Source: Bugula neritina (Eukaryota; Bryozoa; Gymnolaemata; Cheilostomatida; Bugulidae). Taken from it: a stretch of 62,000 bases of DNA. The translations under genes and the position numbers were made by a program. A model generated the notes under the pieces. It was not told where the DNA came from. It searched no databases and saw only the letters and a list, made by a program, of their open reading frames with translations. Below, in pieces: positions 9,761-21,500 of this stretch (the first letter of the stretch is position 1; each line of letters opens with the position of its first letter). The stretch is from NCBI GenBank assembly GCA_964035545.1, contig OZ037769.1, forward strand, positions 295,001 through 357,000, read 5' to 3'.

Positions 9761-12726
9761 ATGATTTTTCTCACTTTCCAGTCTCTACTTCTGTTAGCTG
9801 CAATAGCTGGTAAGTTTAAGTGTTTAAAGAAATTGAGCACCTATAATGTATATCTACCTGCAGTTCCGTTAGTATTATAGACTTACTTGGTTTGTTGTAG
9901 TGATGTGCAATTTTCTCTGAAAATTACCAGCATTTTGTATCCATAGTTAATATTTTCTATTTCCCTTACTAACCTTGACTGCAATATACTCAGGATTCTT
10001 TGAAACAACTTTAATTGTTTAATAGATAAGCGTGTTTTCATCATACTGCATGCTATAAATATTCATAATCTATAGTCCACATATCACAGCAATAGGTACC
10101 AATCAAATACTATCGTCCCACCTGTACACCCCCCCCCCCCCCCCCCCTGTAATATACTGTAGGGTGGTAATTCTGTAATAGCTGCTACACTAACTCATTT
10201 GAATATGATTAACAAAAACATTCACACTGTTTCTCTATATAGCTAATATTATTACGGAGACTTCATACACTATAATATACTATAAACTAAAGTATAAATC
10301 TAGCCTCAGTTCTTTATTTCCTCAGTACCCTTCAATTGATCTGTATCAGCACAGCCATTACATATAGACTTCACTAATCTAATAAATCAGCATTCTGCAA
10401 CAATATTCCATTTGCTACGATTCTACTTGATCAACTTTCATTGCTAAGACACGTTTAATAAAGCAATACTCTTGATTGCACTGAATCGAGTTACATGCTT
10501 TTAAATTAGAAGTTCAAATACTATTTTTAATAACCTCATATGCAATCACATAAGACATGACGAAATAATCTCTGAAAAATTAAAAACAACTTCTTTTATA
10601 CTAAACTGCTTAACTCTCGAAATATTCCAAGATAGTCTGATATAAACGTTATGATCTATTCTCATAAAAAGATTCTGCCAACTTAACCTGCAGTACTTGT
10701 GTTCAATTAGACCAGGCGGGCTCTAAAAGAGTTGTGTCCAATGAGGAAGGAAACGGTGAAGAAAGGGGGCCAATACCCAGCCCGTACAGTTTCACTGGAT
10801 CAAGGTTCAGTGGCTACAAGGCGGGAGTACCGAGGTACTCTTCTCTACAGACAGCGCTCTGGTCAGGAGTCAGCGTCAGAGGAGTGGAGCAGTACGAGGC
10901 CAGGTTCAACAGCAGCGTCTTCTTTGATAACAGTCAGTCTGATAACATAGCTCTCTAGTATTTTTCTGGCTCTCTTTTTCATCATCATTTAATGTCTATG
11001 ATTCTACGCAACATGTGCTATGTGCTACTAGAGAATTAGTCTGTAGTGTCTTCTATTCCGTAAACCCATTCTGCTTTTACACAGTTCAAAAATTATTATA
11101 CACGCGCTTTAAGGTGTAGCACCGACATAGTTGCTTTAGTGAATCAGCAATACTATTATAATATTATATTGTGCTTATCAATGAAGCAAATGTGTTTAGT
11201 GTTGCTCAATATGTTGCATACCTTTTTATTTATTCTAATCAATTTCCTTAATGATAGCTCAGGCTATTTTTGTATTTAAACAGTTGAATAGATTAAGTAC
11301 TTTTTGAAATGACAAATGTTTCACTGTTTTACCACAAGTTATTTTCTAAAGTAGAGTAGTATAGAGTAGTATAGAGTAGAGTAGAGTAGTATAGAGTAGA
11401 GTAGTATAGAGTAAAGTAGTATAGAGTAGAGTAGAGTAGAGTAGTATAGTGTAGTATATAGAGAAGAGTAGAGTAGTATAGAGTAGAGTAGTATAGAGTA
11501 GAGTAGTATAGAGTAGAGTAGAGTGGTATAGAGTAGAGTAGTATAGAGTAGAGTAGTATAGAGTAGAGTAGAGTAGAGTAGAGTAGAGTAGAGTAGAGTA
11601 GAGTAGATTAGAGTAGAGTAGAGTAGAGTAGAGTAGAGTAGAGTAGAGTAGAGTAGAGTAGAGTAGAGTAGAGTAGAGTAGAGTAGAGTAGTATAGTGTA
11701 GTATAGAGTAGATTAGAGTAGAGTAGAGTAGAGTAGAGTAGAGTAGAGTAGAGTAGAGTAGAGTAGAGTAGAGTAGAGTAGAGTAGAGTAGAGTAGAGTA
11801 GAGTAGAGTAGAGTAGAGTAGAGTAGAGTAGAGTAGAGTAGAGTAGAGTAGAGTAGAGTAGAGTAGAGTAGAGTAGAGTAGAGTAGAGTAGAGTAGAGTA
11901 GAGTAGAGTAGAGTAGAGTAGAGTAGAGTAGAGTAGAGTAGAGTAGAGTAGAGTAGAGTAGAGTAGAGTAGAGTAGAGTAGAGTAGAGTAGAGTAGAGTA
12001 GAGTAGAGTAGAGTAGAGTAGAGTAGAGTAGAGTAGAGTAGAGTAGAGTAGAGTAGAGTAGAGTAGTGTAGATAGAGGCAAGCAGCTGTAACACGACTCA
12101 TTACAGATCCACCGGTATGCTATTCTGAAGACAGGATTCTGGTTGGTCCAGGCACACCAAAGAGCGAGCCCATTGGCTACTTTGTGTGCCCTTACGCAGA
12201 TTCGGATACCATAGAAGACAGATATTGCTGTGGAGCGGCGAAGCATCAACACTGCTGCAAGATATGGGAAGAGTGAGTTCTAACTTTTGTCATGTCAGCA
12301 TTTATACAACTTGATATGAAATATTAAAATATACACATAAAATGTTATAGTAAATACATTGAATATGACAATAAATAAATTAAATACTTGTGTATATATT
12401 AAATATAGTACATATAGAGTGTAGTATATACTACATACAGAGGGTAGTATATGTAGAGTGTATCCATCAGATAATATATACACAATATAAACCAAGATGC
12501 TAGCAAGCATATAATGTGATATTTAATTTGTGTTGAGGAATTGCTAGTAGCTTGAAGTGCCTAAGATGAGGAAATGAGGATTTGTGTTCTCTTTTACAGT
12601 TGGGGCCGAGTAGCTGGTACCATAGCAGCAGGTGCTGTCGCCGCACTAACTATACTCACCATTACTATCTGTATTCTAATCAAGTGCTGCCAGAGTCTCA
12701 ATCAGGATAGGCAATTCAAGTTCTAA
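9761..12726 (+). CDS. Shisa-family single-pass membrane protein
   Basis: Four exons (9761-9809, 10711-10932, 12107-12272, 12600-12726) join in phase to 187 residues. Residues 1-17 are a signal peptide (MIFLTFQSLLLLAAIA). Residues 18-91 are a Gly/Ser/Arg-rich stretch that I do not recognise. Residues 95-141 carry the Shisa cysteine pattern: C95, CP at 118-119, YCCG at 130-133 and HCC at 139-141. A transmembrane helix (about 150-172) is followed by a short basic-cysteine tail ending KCCQSLNQDRQFKF. Known Shisa proteins act in the ER or at the plasma membrane on receptor maturation (Fz, FGFR, AMPA receptors). This tail is shorter than usual and has no PY motif. Intron 2 holds a pentanucleotide array and the 3' UTR a minisatellite. 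The exon 2 donor (ACA|GTCAGT) is the weakest call. Confidence 0.72.
10129..10147. repeat. Poly-C run in Shisa intron 1
   Basis: An uninterrupted run of about 18 C lies within intron 1. It is striking in such AT-rich DNA. Confidence 0.9.
11350..12073. repeat. (AGAGT)n pentanucleotide array in Shisa intron 2
   Basis: About 720 bp are built from a GAGTA unit. The 5' third mixes in GTATA variants and the rest is nearly pure. It stops about 33 bp before the exon 3 acceptor (12105-12106). The long Leu-Tyr-Ser-Thr open frames on the minus strand are artefacts of a 5-bp repeat that lacks stops, not genes. Confidence 0.95.
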
Positions 12727-12769
12727 ACAATTCACAGTCTGCTTCACGAAGCTGGGAACTTACACACAA

Positions 12770-12966
12770 CTGTGAACTTACACACAACTGTGAACTTACA
12801 CACAACTGAGAGCTTACACACAACTGAGAACTTACACACAACTGGGAACTTACACACAACTGGGAACTTACACACAACTGGGAACTTACACACAACTGGG
12901 AACTTACACACAACTGGGAACTTACACACAACTGGGAACTTACACACAACTGGGAACTTACACTTA
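12770..12966. repeat. 18-bp minisatellite in the Shisa 3' UTR
   Basis: About 11 copies of ACTTACACACAACTGGGA begin about 40 bp after the TAA at 12724-12726. Early units carry GTGA or GAGA in place of GGGA. They would be transcribed as part of the 3' UTR if the polyadenylation signal at 13171 is used. Confidence 0.9.
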
Positions 12967-13170
12967 CAGTCGTAAACCCACAGACACACTAACCTTGAGA
13001 TCTAACGTTTCATGCCATTTGATTTTATAAAGATTTATGTATATATGCAATACAACAACTAATGCATTATTTAGCACACACTAATACTTGATTCAATCTT
13101 GTAGAAATGCTCTATGTAGTACTATGCATTCACATTGTATTATGAAGCCGAATAGACATCAAAGTTATGT

Positions 13171-13176
13171 AATAAA
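13171..13176 (+). terminator. Candidate polyadenylation signal of the Shisa gene
   Basis: An AATAAA hexamer lies about 445 bp after the stop codon; a second lies near 13212. The 18-bp array would fall inside the resulting 3' UTR. Confidence 0.35.
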
Positions 13177-13289
13177 GCCCTTGTTATTAAACCTAATGGT
13201 GATATTTCTGAATAAAATAATATGCCGAAAGGTTTTATTTGTGATAATCAAAGGGTTAAAGTTCACACTGGTAACAATACCAATGTTCA

Positions 13290-13716
13290 CGGCTCGCTAT
13301 ATATAGCCGCACTTTCTACCTTTCACGTCTCAACCATGTCGTTATCATTTATCAAAGTCTAAATATAAAATAAAGTGTAAAAAGGAAGTTACGTATCAGT
13401 AGTTATCTTGTCAAGGAGGCGGTTCCCATCGTTGAAAAAGCGCTCGAGCTGATTGGTTAAAACTCCCAGTGACCGCGTGATTACTAACTACTAGCAACGC
13501 TAGTCGCAACAATGACCAAGTATATTATTTTTATTTTAGTTTACCGAGACTTATTACTTCAGCACACGCAATAGGAAAGAAGCTGCAAACTTCTAGATCA
13601 CTCTGATACAATACTTTGCAACAGGCAGTTGTAAGTCGAATCTTAATATCTCAAACTAGAGCTGCCATCTAATAATATAACTTTAGTATAACTATAACTA
13701 TATCGCTATCAGCAAA
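13290..13716 (+). promoter_or_regulatory. 5' flank and putative promoter of sulfotransferase 1
   Basis: The interval includes a TATATATA element (13297-13304) and a relatively GC-rich part near 13420-13510 with an inverted CCAAT box (CTGATTGG, ending 13457). The ATG follows at 13717. These are candidate core elements only; no start site can be fixed. Confidence 0.3.
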
Positions 13717-16700
13717 ATGAGTTGGAAAAACGATATCAAGTTTTCAATTATGTTTGTCGTCGCTCACTGCGTTACTTTATACAGAAGGCTAAAGGTGTAT
13801 TTGGGTAAGTTTTTTGCTTATTGGCTTGAAATTTGCGTTTCAGTATCACGATATTTATAAGTATATAAAAGGAGACATTTAAGTTTTAACTGTTATACTT
13901 ACAGTTACAGCATACAATTAATATTATCAATATGAATATCTATATTCGTTTTGGTAATGAATAATTATATTCATATCCAGATTGATATTGCCTGCATCTT
14001 TGACATAATCTTCATCTTGTATTTAATTGATTGCTCCTTGTTTTGTGAGTGCTGAGTTAAAATACAGATTGAACGTTGATCACTGGTTGATGTAGAGCAA
14101 GTGTTTATAAGATATTAATATTTCTGTGTTTAACATGCTTTAATTTTATTATTTTTTTGAATGCTTGACAGCTAATAGTACAGAATCGTACAGTCATTTT
14201 AATTATTCAAGATATTTGCTCTATTTTACATGTCTGAGTTGATTAGCCACGGCAGTAGAGGTTATTTCCTATAATGTCGAAACATATTTTTATTAATTTG
14301 AATTATGCAATTTATAATTTGCAACAATAGCAAACGTTTTGTCATTTGCAAGAATAGGAGATTGTCTTCAAGAGCAGCATGATCATTATACATAAACTAA
14401 AAATATTGTGTTTAGTTTATGAACTGTCCATAGGGATTCTGAAGACCAAGTACGGTATAATCGGTTATCAGCTCAATCAACATGGCATCCCACTCTCAGA
14501 TTTGTTTGCTGAAGAGATTCACAATGCTGCCTCGCAGTACGACAGATTCAGGGAGGATGACTTAGTCGTGGCTACGTACGCCAAGTCAGGTACTAAGTTG
14601 AACTTGTGTACGTCAAGTCAGGTAACTTAAGATAATCTCATTTACACCATTCGCTGATAAGAGTGTGGCTGTGATTACTCCGGAATCTTCTCTAAATCAT
14701 GTTAACGTGACTCTAGATATTGGCAAACCTCCAGCAATATGTTTACACCTCTTCCAATATGGTTGATAGTATTATGCAACATCTGTCACGCAGTGTAGCG
14801 CTCTTTGCTAGAGATATTAACATTGTAGGTACTGCAGTCTACACAGTTAGTATAGTGTATGTCAATACCTTTGTTTCCTGTTTGCCGATTCAGGTACAAA
14901 CTTCACAGAAGATATAGTGGCTTCAATATATGCAGAAGTTGGTCTCTATCAGAGAGGTTACAAGCCTCACGTAAGAATGGAGTTCACGTTCTTTAAAGCT
15001 CCAAGTAGGTGAATACACTATCATCATGTGACCTTTGCTCTACAACTAGTGTCTATGGTGAAAATAAAAATAGCAAAATTTGTAATATTCAAAAAGGAAT
15101 AAAGTGGATTAATTGTTTCAAAGCTACTCATGACATTGTTAGCTTGTCACCAGCCTCTTTCTGGTTCATTTTAGAGCCGTCTTACAGAATTTTATGCCGA
15201 GATCAAATAGCTTTATGGAGCGTATAACTTGTATTGCCGTATGGCTCATTTTTCAAAGCTTGCCTAAAATTGTGTGTCAAGAATCATTGCAGGGGTCAAC
15301 TGACAGTGTATTGACAATCAATAGCAGGTGTGTGAAGTTGTTTGTGTAATGACTCATTTGATGTCATCTGCAGACAAAGAGAACCTGCTGGCACATGTCG
15401 ATGCCATACCCAGTCCCAGAGTTATATCCACTCACTTGCAGTGGGATCACTTACCAGAAAAAGTTAGAAATGGAACAGTTAGAGTAAGTTGATCTGCAAA
15501 CGTAGTGACTAAATATATGTTTTTCAATACTGATCATACAACTTTACACAACAATAAAAAACAAAGTAAGGAAAAACACAGTGAGGTTTAATAATGTCTA
15601 TCAAAAACATGTGTCTAAATCATTTAGTCAAGTGTCTTGTCTTACAGCTACTCTGCTGTACGTATTGAGGGTACATAACTCCTATCTGAGATTCCTCCGA
15701 TAATGATGACATATTTGTTATTGTTCATTGTGTGAAATATTGCTTAGGTCTTTCATTTTATCTTACTGTATTTTTATTTTGATGTTTTTAATTTTGTAGA
15801 CTATCCATTGCCTGAGAAACCCCAAGGACGTGGTTTGTAGTGGTTTTCCATTTTTTAGGAAACTTGGAGTTATTCACCCTAACTTAACATGGAAAGAGTT
15901 TTTCCAGCATTTCCTGGATGAAAACAGTGAGTATAATATTTAGCTGTGTTTCTAGTTATATATATATATATATACTTATAATATTTAGCTGTGTTTCTAG
16001 TTATATATATATATATATACTTATAATATTTAGCTGTGTTTCTAGTTATATATATACTTATAACATTTAGCTGTGTTTCTAGTTATACATATATACTTAT
16101 AATATTTAGCTGTGTTTCTAGTTATATATATATACTTATAATATTTAGCTGTGTTTCTAGTTATACATATATACTTATAATATTTAGCTGTGTTTCTAGT
16201 TATATATATATACTTATAATATTTAGCTGTGTTTCTAGTTATATATATATATATTTATAATATTTAGCTGTGTTTCTAGTTATACATGGGGGATATTTCC
16301 AATATGTCCGTCAATGGCATGCACACAGGCACCAGAAAAACCTGCTAAACTTGGAGTATGAAGATTTGAAGAAGGTGAGACACTTTTGTATTGTCAGTTT
16401 CTTTCACTCAGTCATGAAGTTAACTTGTTCAAGCTCTGTTAAAGATCTACACCCGTTAGGTTTAGTCATGAGAGTAAAAAGTAAGTCTGTATAATCTCTT
16501 TCATGTCAGCATAAAAGTTTTCAGTTATATTATTCTGTGAGAGAAAAATTTCAAGTCTTTTCAATTACCTGAGTCAGAAGGATACAATATTTTTATCAAA
16601 TATTTGAATTAAAAAATCTTTCTTAGAACCTGAGAGAAAACGTAGTCAAAATTGCTGAATTTCTGGGCCAAACTCTAACAGAAGAGCAGATCAAAAGAGT

Positions 16701-17072
16701 TGTGACTGAAAACACTTTTGAGAACAAAAAGAAGTCAGTTGGTTCAAAGCATCTGATATACAGAAAAGGTGAGTCGACTGTTGGCAGGTTTAGGAGTTCT
16801 CATCATTCAACCAATCACGTTGAGTATTAAACTCGTCTAATCACAGTAGCTGTTGGGTGTTGAACTCGTCCAATCACAGTAGCTGTTGGGTATTGAACTC
16901 GTCCAATCACAGTAGCTGTTGGGTATTGAACTCGTCCAATCACAGTAGCTGTTTTATAGGAAAGTCTGGAGGTTGGAGGTCAGAGTTGACAGTGGAACAG
17001 AATGAACTGATGGATGAGAAGATAAAATCAGAATTTGAAGACTTGGAAGAATTAAATTTACAATATGACTGA
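13717..17072 (+). CDS. Cytosolic-type sulfotransferase, copy 1
   Basis: Eight exons join in phase: 13717-13804, 14434-14589, 14894-15004, 15374-15483, 15800-15926, 16280-16374, 16627-16768 and 16960-17072, giving 313 residues against about 295 for typical SULTs. It transfers sulfate from PAPS to a hydroxyl or amine acceptor that cannot be predicted. The 5'-phosphosulfate loop reads TYAKSGT (77-83). His139 in STHL is the catalytic base. The 3'-phosphate motif is RNPKDVVCSG (161-170). RKGKSGGW (275-282) closes the PAPS site. Residues 8-22 are hydrophobic (FSIMFVVAHCVTLY) and may act as a signal anchor, which is unusual for cytosolic SULTs. Copy 2 lies 1.5 kb downstream with the same intron positions and phases. 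Introns 5 and 7 and the 3' UTR carry tandem repeats. Confidence 0.88.
15927..16279 (+). repeat. Intron 5 tandem repeat with nine copies of the 3' splice site
   Basis: The whole of intron 5 is nine units of about 35-45 bp. Each contains ATATTTAGCTGTGTTTCTAG followed by TTATA. The last unit provides the real acceptor (AG at 16278-16279), and the exon's first bases TTATACAT also match the repeat. The AT part varies in length between units. Confidence 0.9.
16832..16951. repeat. 33-bp repeat in intron 7 of sulfotransferase 1
   Basis: Four copies contain GAACTCGTCCAATCACAGTA then GCTGTT. The last runs into the exon 8 acceptor as GCTGTTTTATAG. The same repeat, in three copies, sits at the same place in copy 2. 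Confidence 0.85.
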
Positions 17073-17275
17073 TTACCTACAGTTAGTAAAGTGACTGATT
17101 ACCTACAGTTAGTAAAGTAACTGATTACCTATAGTTAGTAAAGTAACTGATTACCTACAGTTAGTGAAGTAACTGATTACCTACAGTTAGTAAAGTGACT
17201 GATTACCTACAGTTAGTAAAGTGACTGATTACCTACAGTTAGTAAAGTAACTGATTACCTACAGTTAGTAAAGCA
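17059..17275. repeat. 26-bp repeat starting at the stop codon of sulfotransferase 1
   Basis: About eight copies contain TGACTGATTACCTACAGTTA and GTAAAG. The first overlaps the last codons and the TGA (17070-17072), so the array appears to have been seeded from the end of the coding sequence. In copy 2 there are only about two copies at the same position. Confidence 0.85.
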
Positions 17276-17814
17276 TGTACTGTAGCTTTTTTATATGATC
17301 GACAAAATATGAAAATGTTTTTAAAAAGTTTATTTTTAGTAATTTTTCAACAAACACATAATTTATTTGTAAATTTTGCTTCTGCAAGTCTTTATGTTAT
17401 AATTGTCTCAGCAAGTTACATTCGTAATTCGATTAAAATTTTTAAAATTTAAATTTAAAGCTTGATTTTTTAATCTTTGCTGCAAATGGTAGCATAGAAG
17501 AAGCATGCTCATGTTGAATGGTGAGACTGTATTTTATCTTTAACCAACTCAAAGTCCACCTTGCTTTGTATGTAACTGTTTAGATAAACTGGTAGCCACT
17601 CACACAGATAGTTCTATATGATATAATCAGAACAAATGACTGAAATGGAATCGTCAATATGAAAACAGATGGCAGTTCTAATAACTACAGTCTGAACTCT
17701 GTGAACCATGAAACAGATTATTTGAGTTTCACATTCAATATCTAATGTATTTCATTATTACACGTGGCCACAACCCCCTATAGCGTGTCACGGCAGCCTG
17801 GTTATCTACACATC
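17276..17814. other. Intergenic DNA between the sulfotransferases
   Basis: No gene was seen on either strand. Confidence 0.5.
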
Positions 17815-18206
17815 ATACAGTATTAGAATTATAGTAAATATCATCATATAGTATTATATAGTAAATATCATCATATAGTATTATATAGTAAATATTATCA
17901 TATAGTATTATATAGTAAATATCATCATATAGTATTATATAGTAAATATTATCATATAGTATTATATAGTAAATATCATCATATAGTATTATATAGTGAA
18001 TATTATCATATAGTATTATATAGTAAATATCATCATATAGTATTATATAGTAAATATTATCATATAGTATTATATAGTAAATATCATCATATAGTATTAT
18101 ATAGTAAATATTATCATATAGTATTATATAGTAAATTTCATCATATAGTATTATATAGTAAATATCATCATATAGTATTATATAGTAAATATCATCATAT
18201 AGTATT
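17815..18206. repeat. 27-bp minisatellite with a 54-bp higher-order period
   Basis: About 14 units contain ATAGTATTATATAGTAAATA. Units alternate between ATCATCAT and TTATCAT endings over most of the array, making a two-unit (54 bp) higher-order repeat. The ends lose the alternation. The minus-strand open frame across it is an artefact. Confidence 0.9.
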
Positions 18207-18417
18207 ATTTTGTCACTACTAAACACAGTCTGTAGTTAACTGAGCGTGACAAGGGTTTTTCTGAACAGTAAATGGGACAGCACTGACAGCTAGGATTGTG
18301 GGCCAACAGTACCATGTCCAACAAAAGAATTAAACTGGTAGGGCAATAACTGGGACAATCTCGTAGCTGATAAGATAGATTAGCTTCGAAATACCGGCTA
18401 GTGATTTGTTACTAGTG

Positions 18418-18535
18418 AGGCTCAGCAAGTGCTAGTCAGGTTTAGCAGGTGCTAGTCAGGCTTAGCAGGTGCTAGTCAGGTTTAGCAGGTGCTAGTCAGG
18501 TTTAGCAGGTGCTAGTCAGGTTTAGCAGGTGCTGG
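18418..18535. repeat. 20-bp repeat directly upstream of sulfotransferase 2
   Basis: About six copies of AGGTTTAGCAGGTGCTAGTC end 21 bp before the ATG at 18556. They are likely part of the 5' UTR or proximal promoter. Confidence 0.85.
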
Positions 18536-18555
18536 TTGACAAGTGTAGCTGCAGA

Positions 18556-21500
18556 ATGAGCCTAGCAAACAATATTAAATTTGGTGTTATTCTGTTCCTC
18601 GCCAACTTCTTTACTCTGTATAGAAGGTTGAAAGTGCACCTGGGTAAGTATAGCTGTCTATGCTAGGCACTCTAGATTCTCAGACTACTGTAGTAACTGG
18701 TGTGTCAAGGTTACTGGTGCATAGGGGAGGGGGGAGGTCAACACGAGGCATCACATGCTATAACATAGTGTGGAACATGCTGCCTGAAACTATAGTGCTG
18801 TAGCAGGGAGTTCAAAGGTCAGAGTGAATTTTAACTTGCAACTATTTCAACATTTTTGTATTGAATTTTTACCTATCAATGCATTGACAATACAGCCTCG
18901 CCATTCTCTTCAACTCTCTACGCTCCTCCATCACCCCTCTTTACCCCCTCTCCACCCTTCTTCCAATTTCAACTTGATATTTATATTAGCATTTCTCGCT
19001 GAACTTAGAGTAGAAATATATTTTAAGATTATAAGATACTAGAATACTGTCATAATGCCAAGAGTAGCTTGTCCTCTCCATGCTTTCAGGGTTGTTGAGC
19101 AAAAAATATGGCATCATTGGTTACCATGACAACGGTAAGGGAATTCCTCTCTCAGACCTAGTCTCAACCGAATTACACAACGCTGCCTCAGAGTATGACA
19201 GCTTCAGGGATGATGACGTAGTCGTGGCTACATACGCCAAGTCAGGTACTAAGTTGAACTTGTGTAAGTCAAGTCAGGTACTAAGTTTAACTTGTGTACG
19301 TCAAGTCAGGTACTAAGTTGAACTTGTGTAAGTCAAGTCAGGTACTAAGTCTATTGCAAGGCATCTACATACAGGTCACTACTTTTGACTAAATAGTGTT
19401 TTCATATTGGACTTACCCAGTTCTTGGTTTGATCTGTAGGTTAAACTTTTTGAAGAATTTGCTTAGATGTTGTATAGATGTATTATAATATACACATATT
19501 ATGTGTAATATTTATGTCCTATATATATTATATAGACAGTATATAGATATTATGTAGATGGTCTATAGATATAATATAGATAATCTGCACATATTATATT
19601 ACATACTGTGTAGATGTTCTGTAGATATTATATTACATACTATGTAGATATTCTATAGATATTATATACATACTATGTAGATATTCTGTAGATATTATAT
19701 TACATACTGTGTAGATATTCTGTAGATATTATATTACATACTGTGTAGATGTTCTGTAGATATTATATTACATACTATGTAGATGTTCTGTAGATATTAT
19801 ATTACATGCTATGTAGATGTTCTGTAGATATTATATTACATACTATGTAGATATTCTGTAGATATTATATTACATACTGTGTAGATGTTCTGTAGATATT
19901 ACATTACATACTATGTAGATGTTCTATAGATATTATATTACATACTATGTAGATATTCTGTAGATATTATATACATACTATGTAGATGTTCTGTAGATAT
20001 TATATTACATACTATGTAGATGTTCTGTAGATATTATATTACATGCTATGTAGATATTCTGTAGATATTATATTACATACTATGTATATGTTCTGTAGAT
20101 ATTATATTACATACTATGTAGATATTCTGTAGATATTATATTACATACTATGTAGATGTTCTGTAGATATTATATTACATACTGTGTAGATATTCTGTAG
20201 ATATTATATACATACTATGTAGATGTTCTGTAGATATTATATTACATACTATGTAGATGTTCTGTAGATATTATATTACATACTATGTAGATGTTCTGTA
20301 GATATTATATTACATACTATGTAGATGTTCTGTAGATATTATATTACATACTGTGTAGATGTTCTGTAGATATTATATTACATACTGTGTAGATGTTCTG
20401 TAGATATTATATTACATACTATGTAGATGTTCTGTAGATATTATATTACATACTATGTAGATATTCTGTAGATATTATATTACATACTATGTAGATGTTC
20501 TGTAGATATTATATTACATACTATGTAGATATTCTGTAGATATTATATTACATACTATGTAGATGTTCTGTAGATATTATACTACATGCTATGTAGATAT
20601 TCTGTAGATATTATATTACATACTATGTAGATGTTCTGTAGATATTATATTACATACTGTGTAGATATTCTGTAGATATTATATTACATACTATGTAGAT
20701 GTTCTGTAGATATTATATTACATACTATGTAGATGTTCTGTAGATATTATATTACATACTATGTAGATGTTCTGTAGATATTATACTACATGCTATGTAG
20801 ATATTCTGTAGATATTATATTACATACTATGTAGATGTTCTGTAGATATTATATTACATACTGTGTAGATGTTCTGTAGATATTATATTACATACTATGT
20901 AGATGTTCTGTAGATATTATATTACATACTATGTAGATGTTCTATAGATATTATATACATACTATGTAGATATTCTGTAGATATTATATTACATACTATG
21001 TAGATATTCTGTAGATATTATATTACATACTATGTAGATATTCTGTAGATATTATATTACATACTATGTAGATGTTCTGTAGATATTATATTACATACTA
21101 TGTAGATATTCTGTAGATATTATATTACATACTATGTAGATGTTCTGTAGATATTATATTACATACTATGTAGATATTCTGTAGATATTATATTACATAC
21201 TATGTAGATGTTCTGTAGATATTATACTACATGCTATGTAGATATTCTGTAGATATTATATTACATACTATGTAGATGTTCTGTAGATATTATATTACAT
21301 ACTGTGTAGATGTTCTGTAGATATTATACTACATGCTATGTAGATATTCTGTAGATATTATATTACATACTATGTAGATGTTCTGTAGATATTATATTAC
21401 ATACTGTGTAGATATTCTGTAGATATTATATTACATACTATGTAGATGTTCTGTAGATATTATATTACATACTATGTAGATGTTCTGTAGATATTATATT

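Noticed and set aside
11339-12252. Long minus-strand open frames of Leu-Tyr-Ser-Thr repeats
   Set aside because: They are by-products of the stop-free AGAGT pentanucleotide in all three frames, inside the Shisa intron.
12716-12989. Open frames across the 18-bp repeat on both strands
   Set aside because: The unit length is a multiple of three and has no stop. The region is the 3' UTR of the Shisa gene.
17813-18226. Minus-strand open frame of Tyr/Ile/Asp repeats
   Set aside because: Artefact of the 27-bp minisatellite, whose unit length is a multiple of three.
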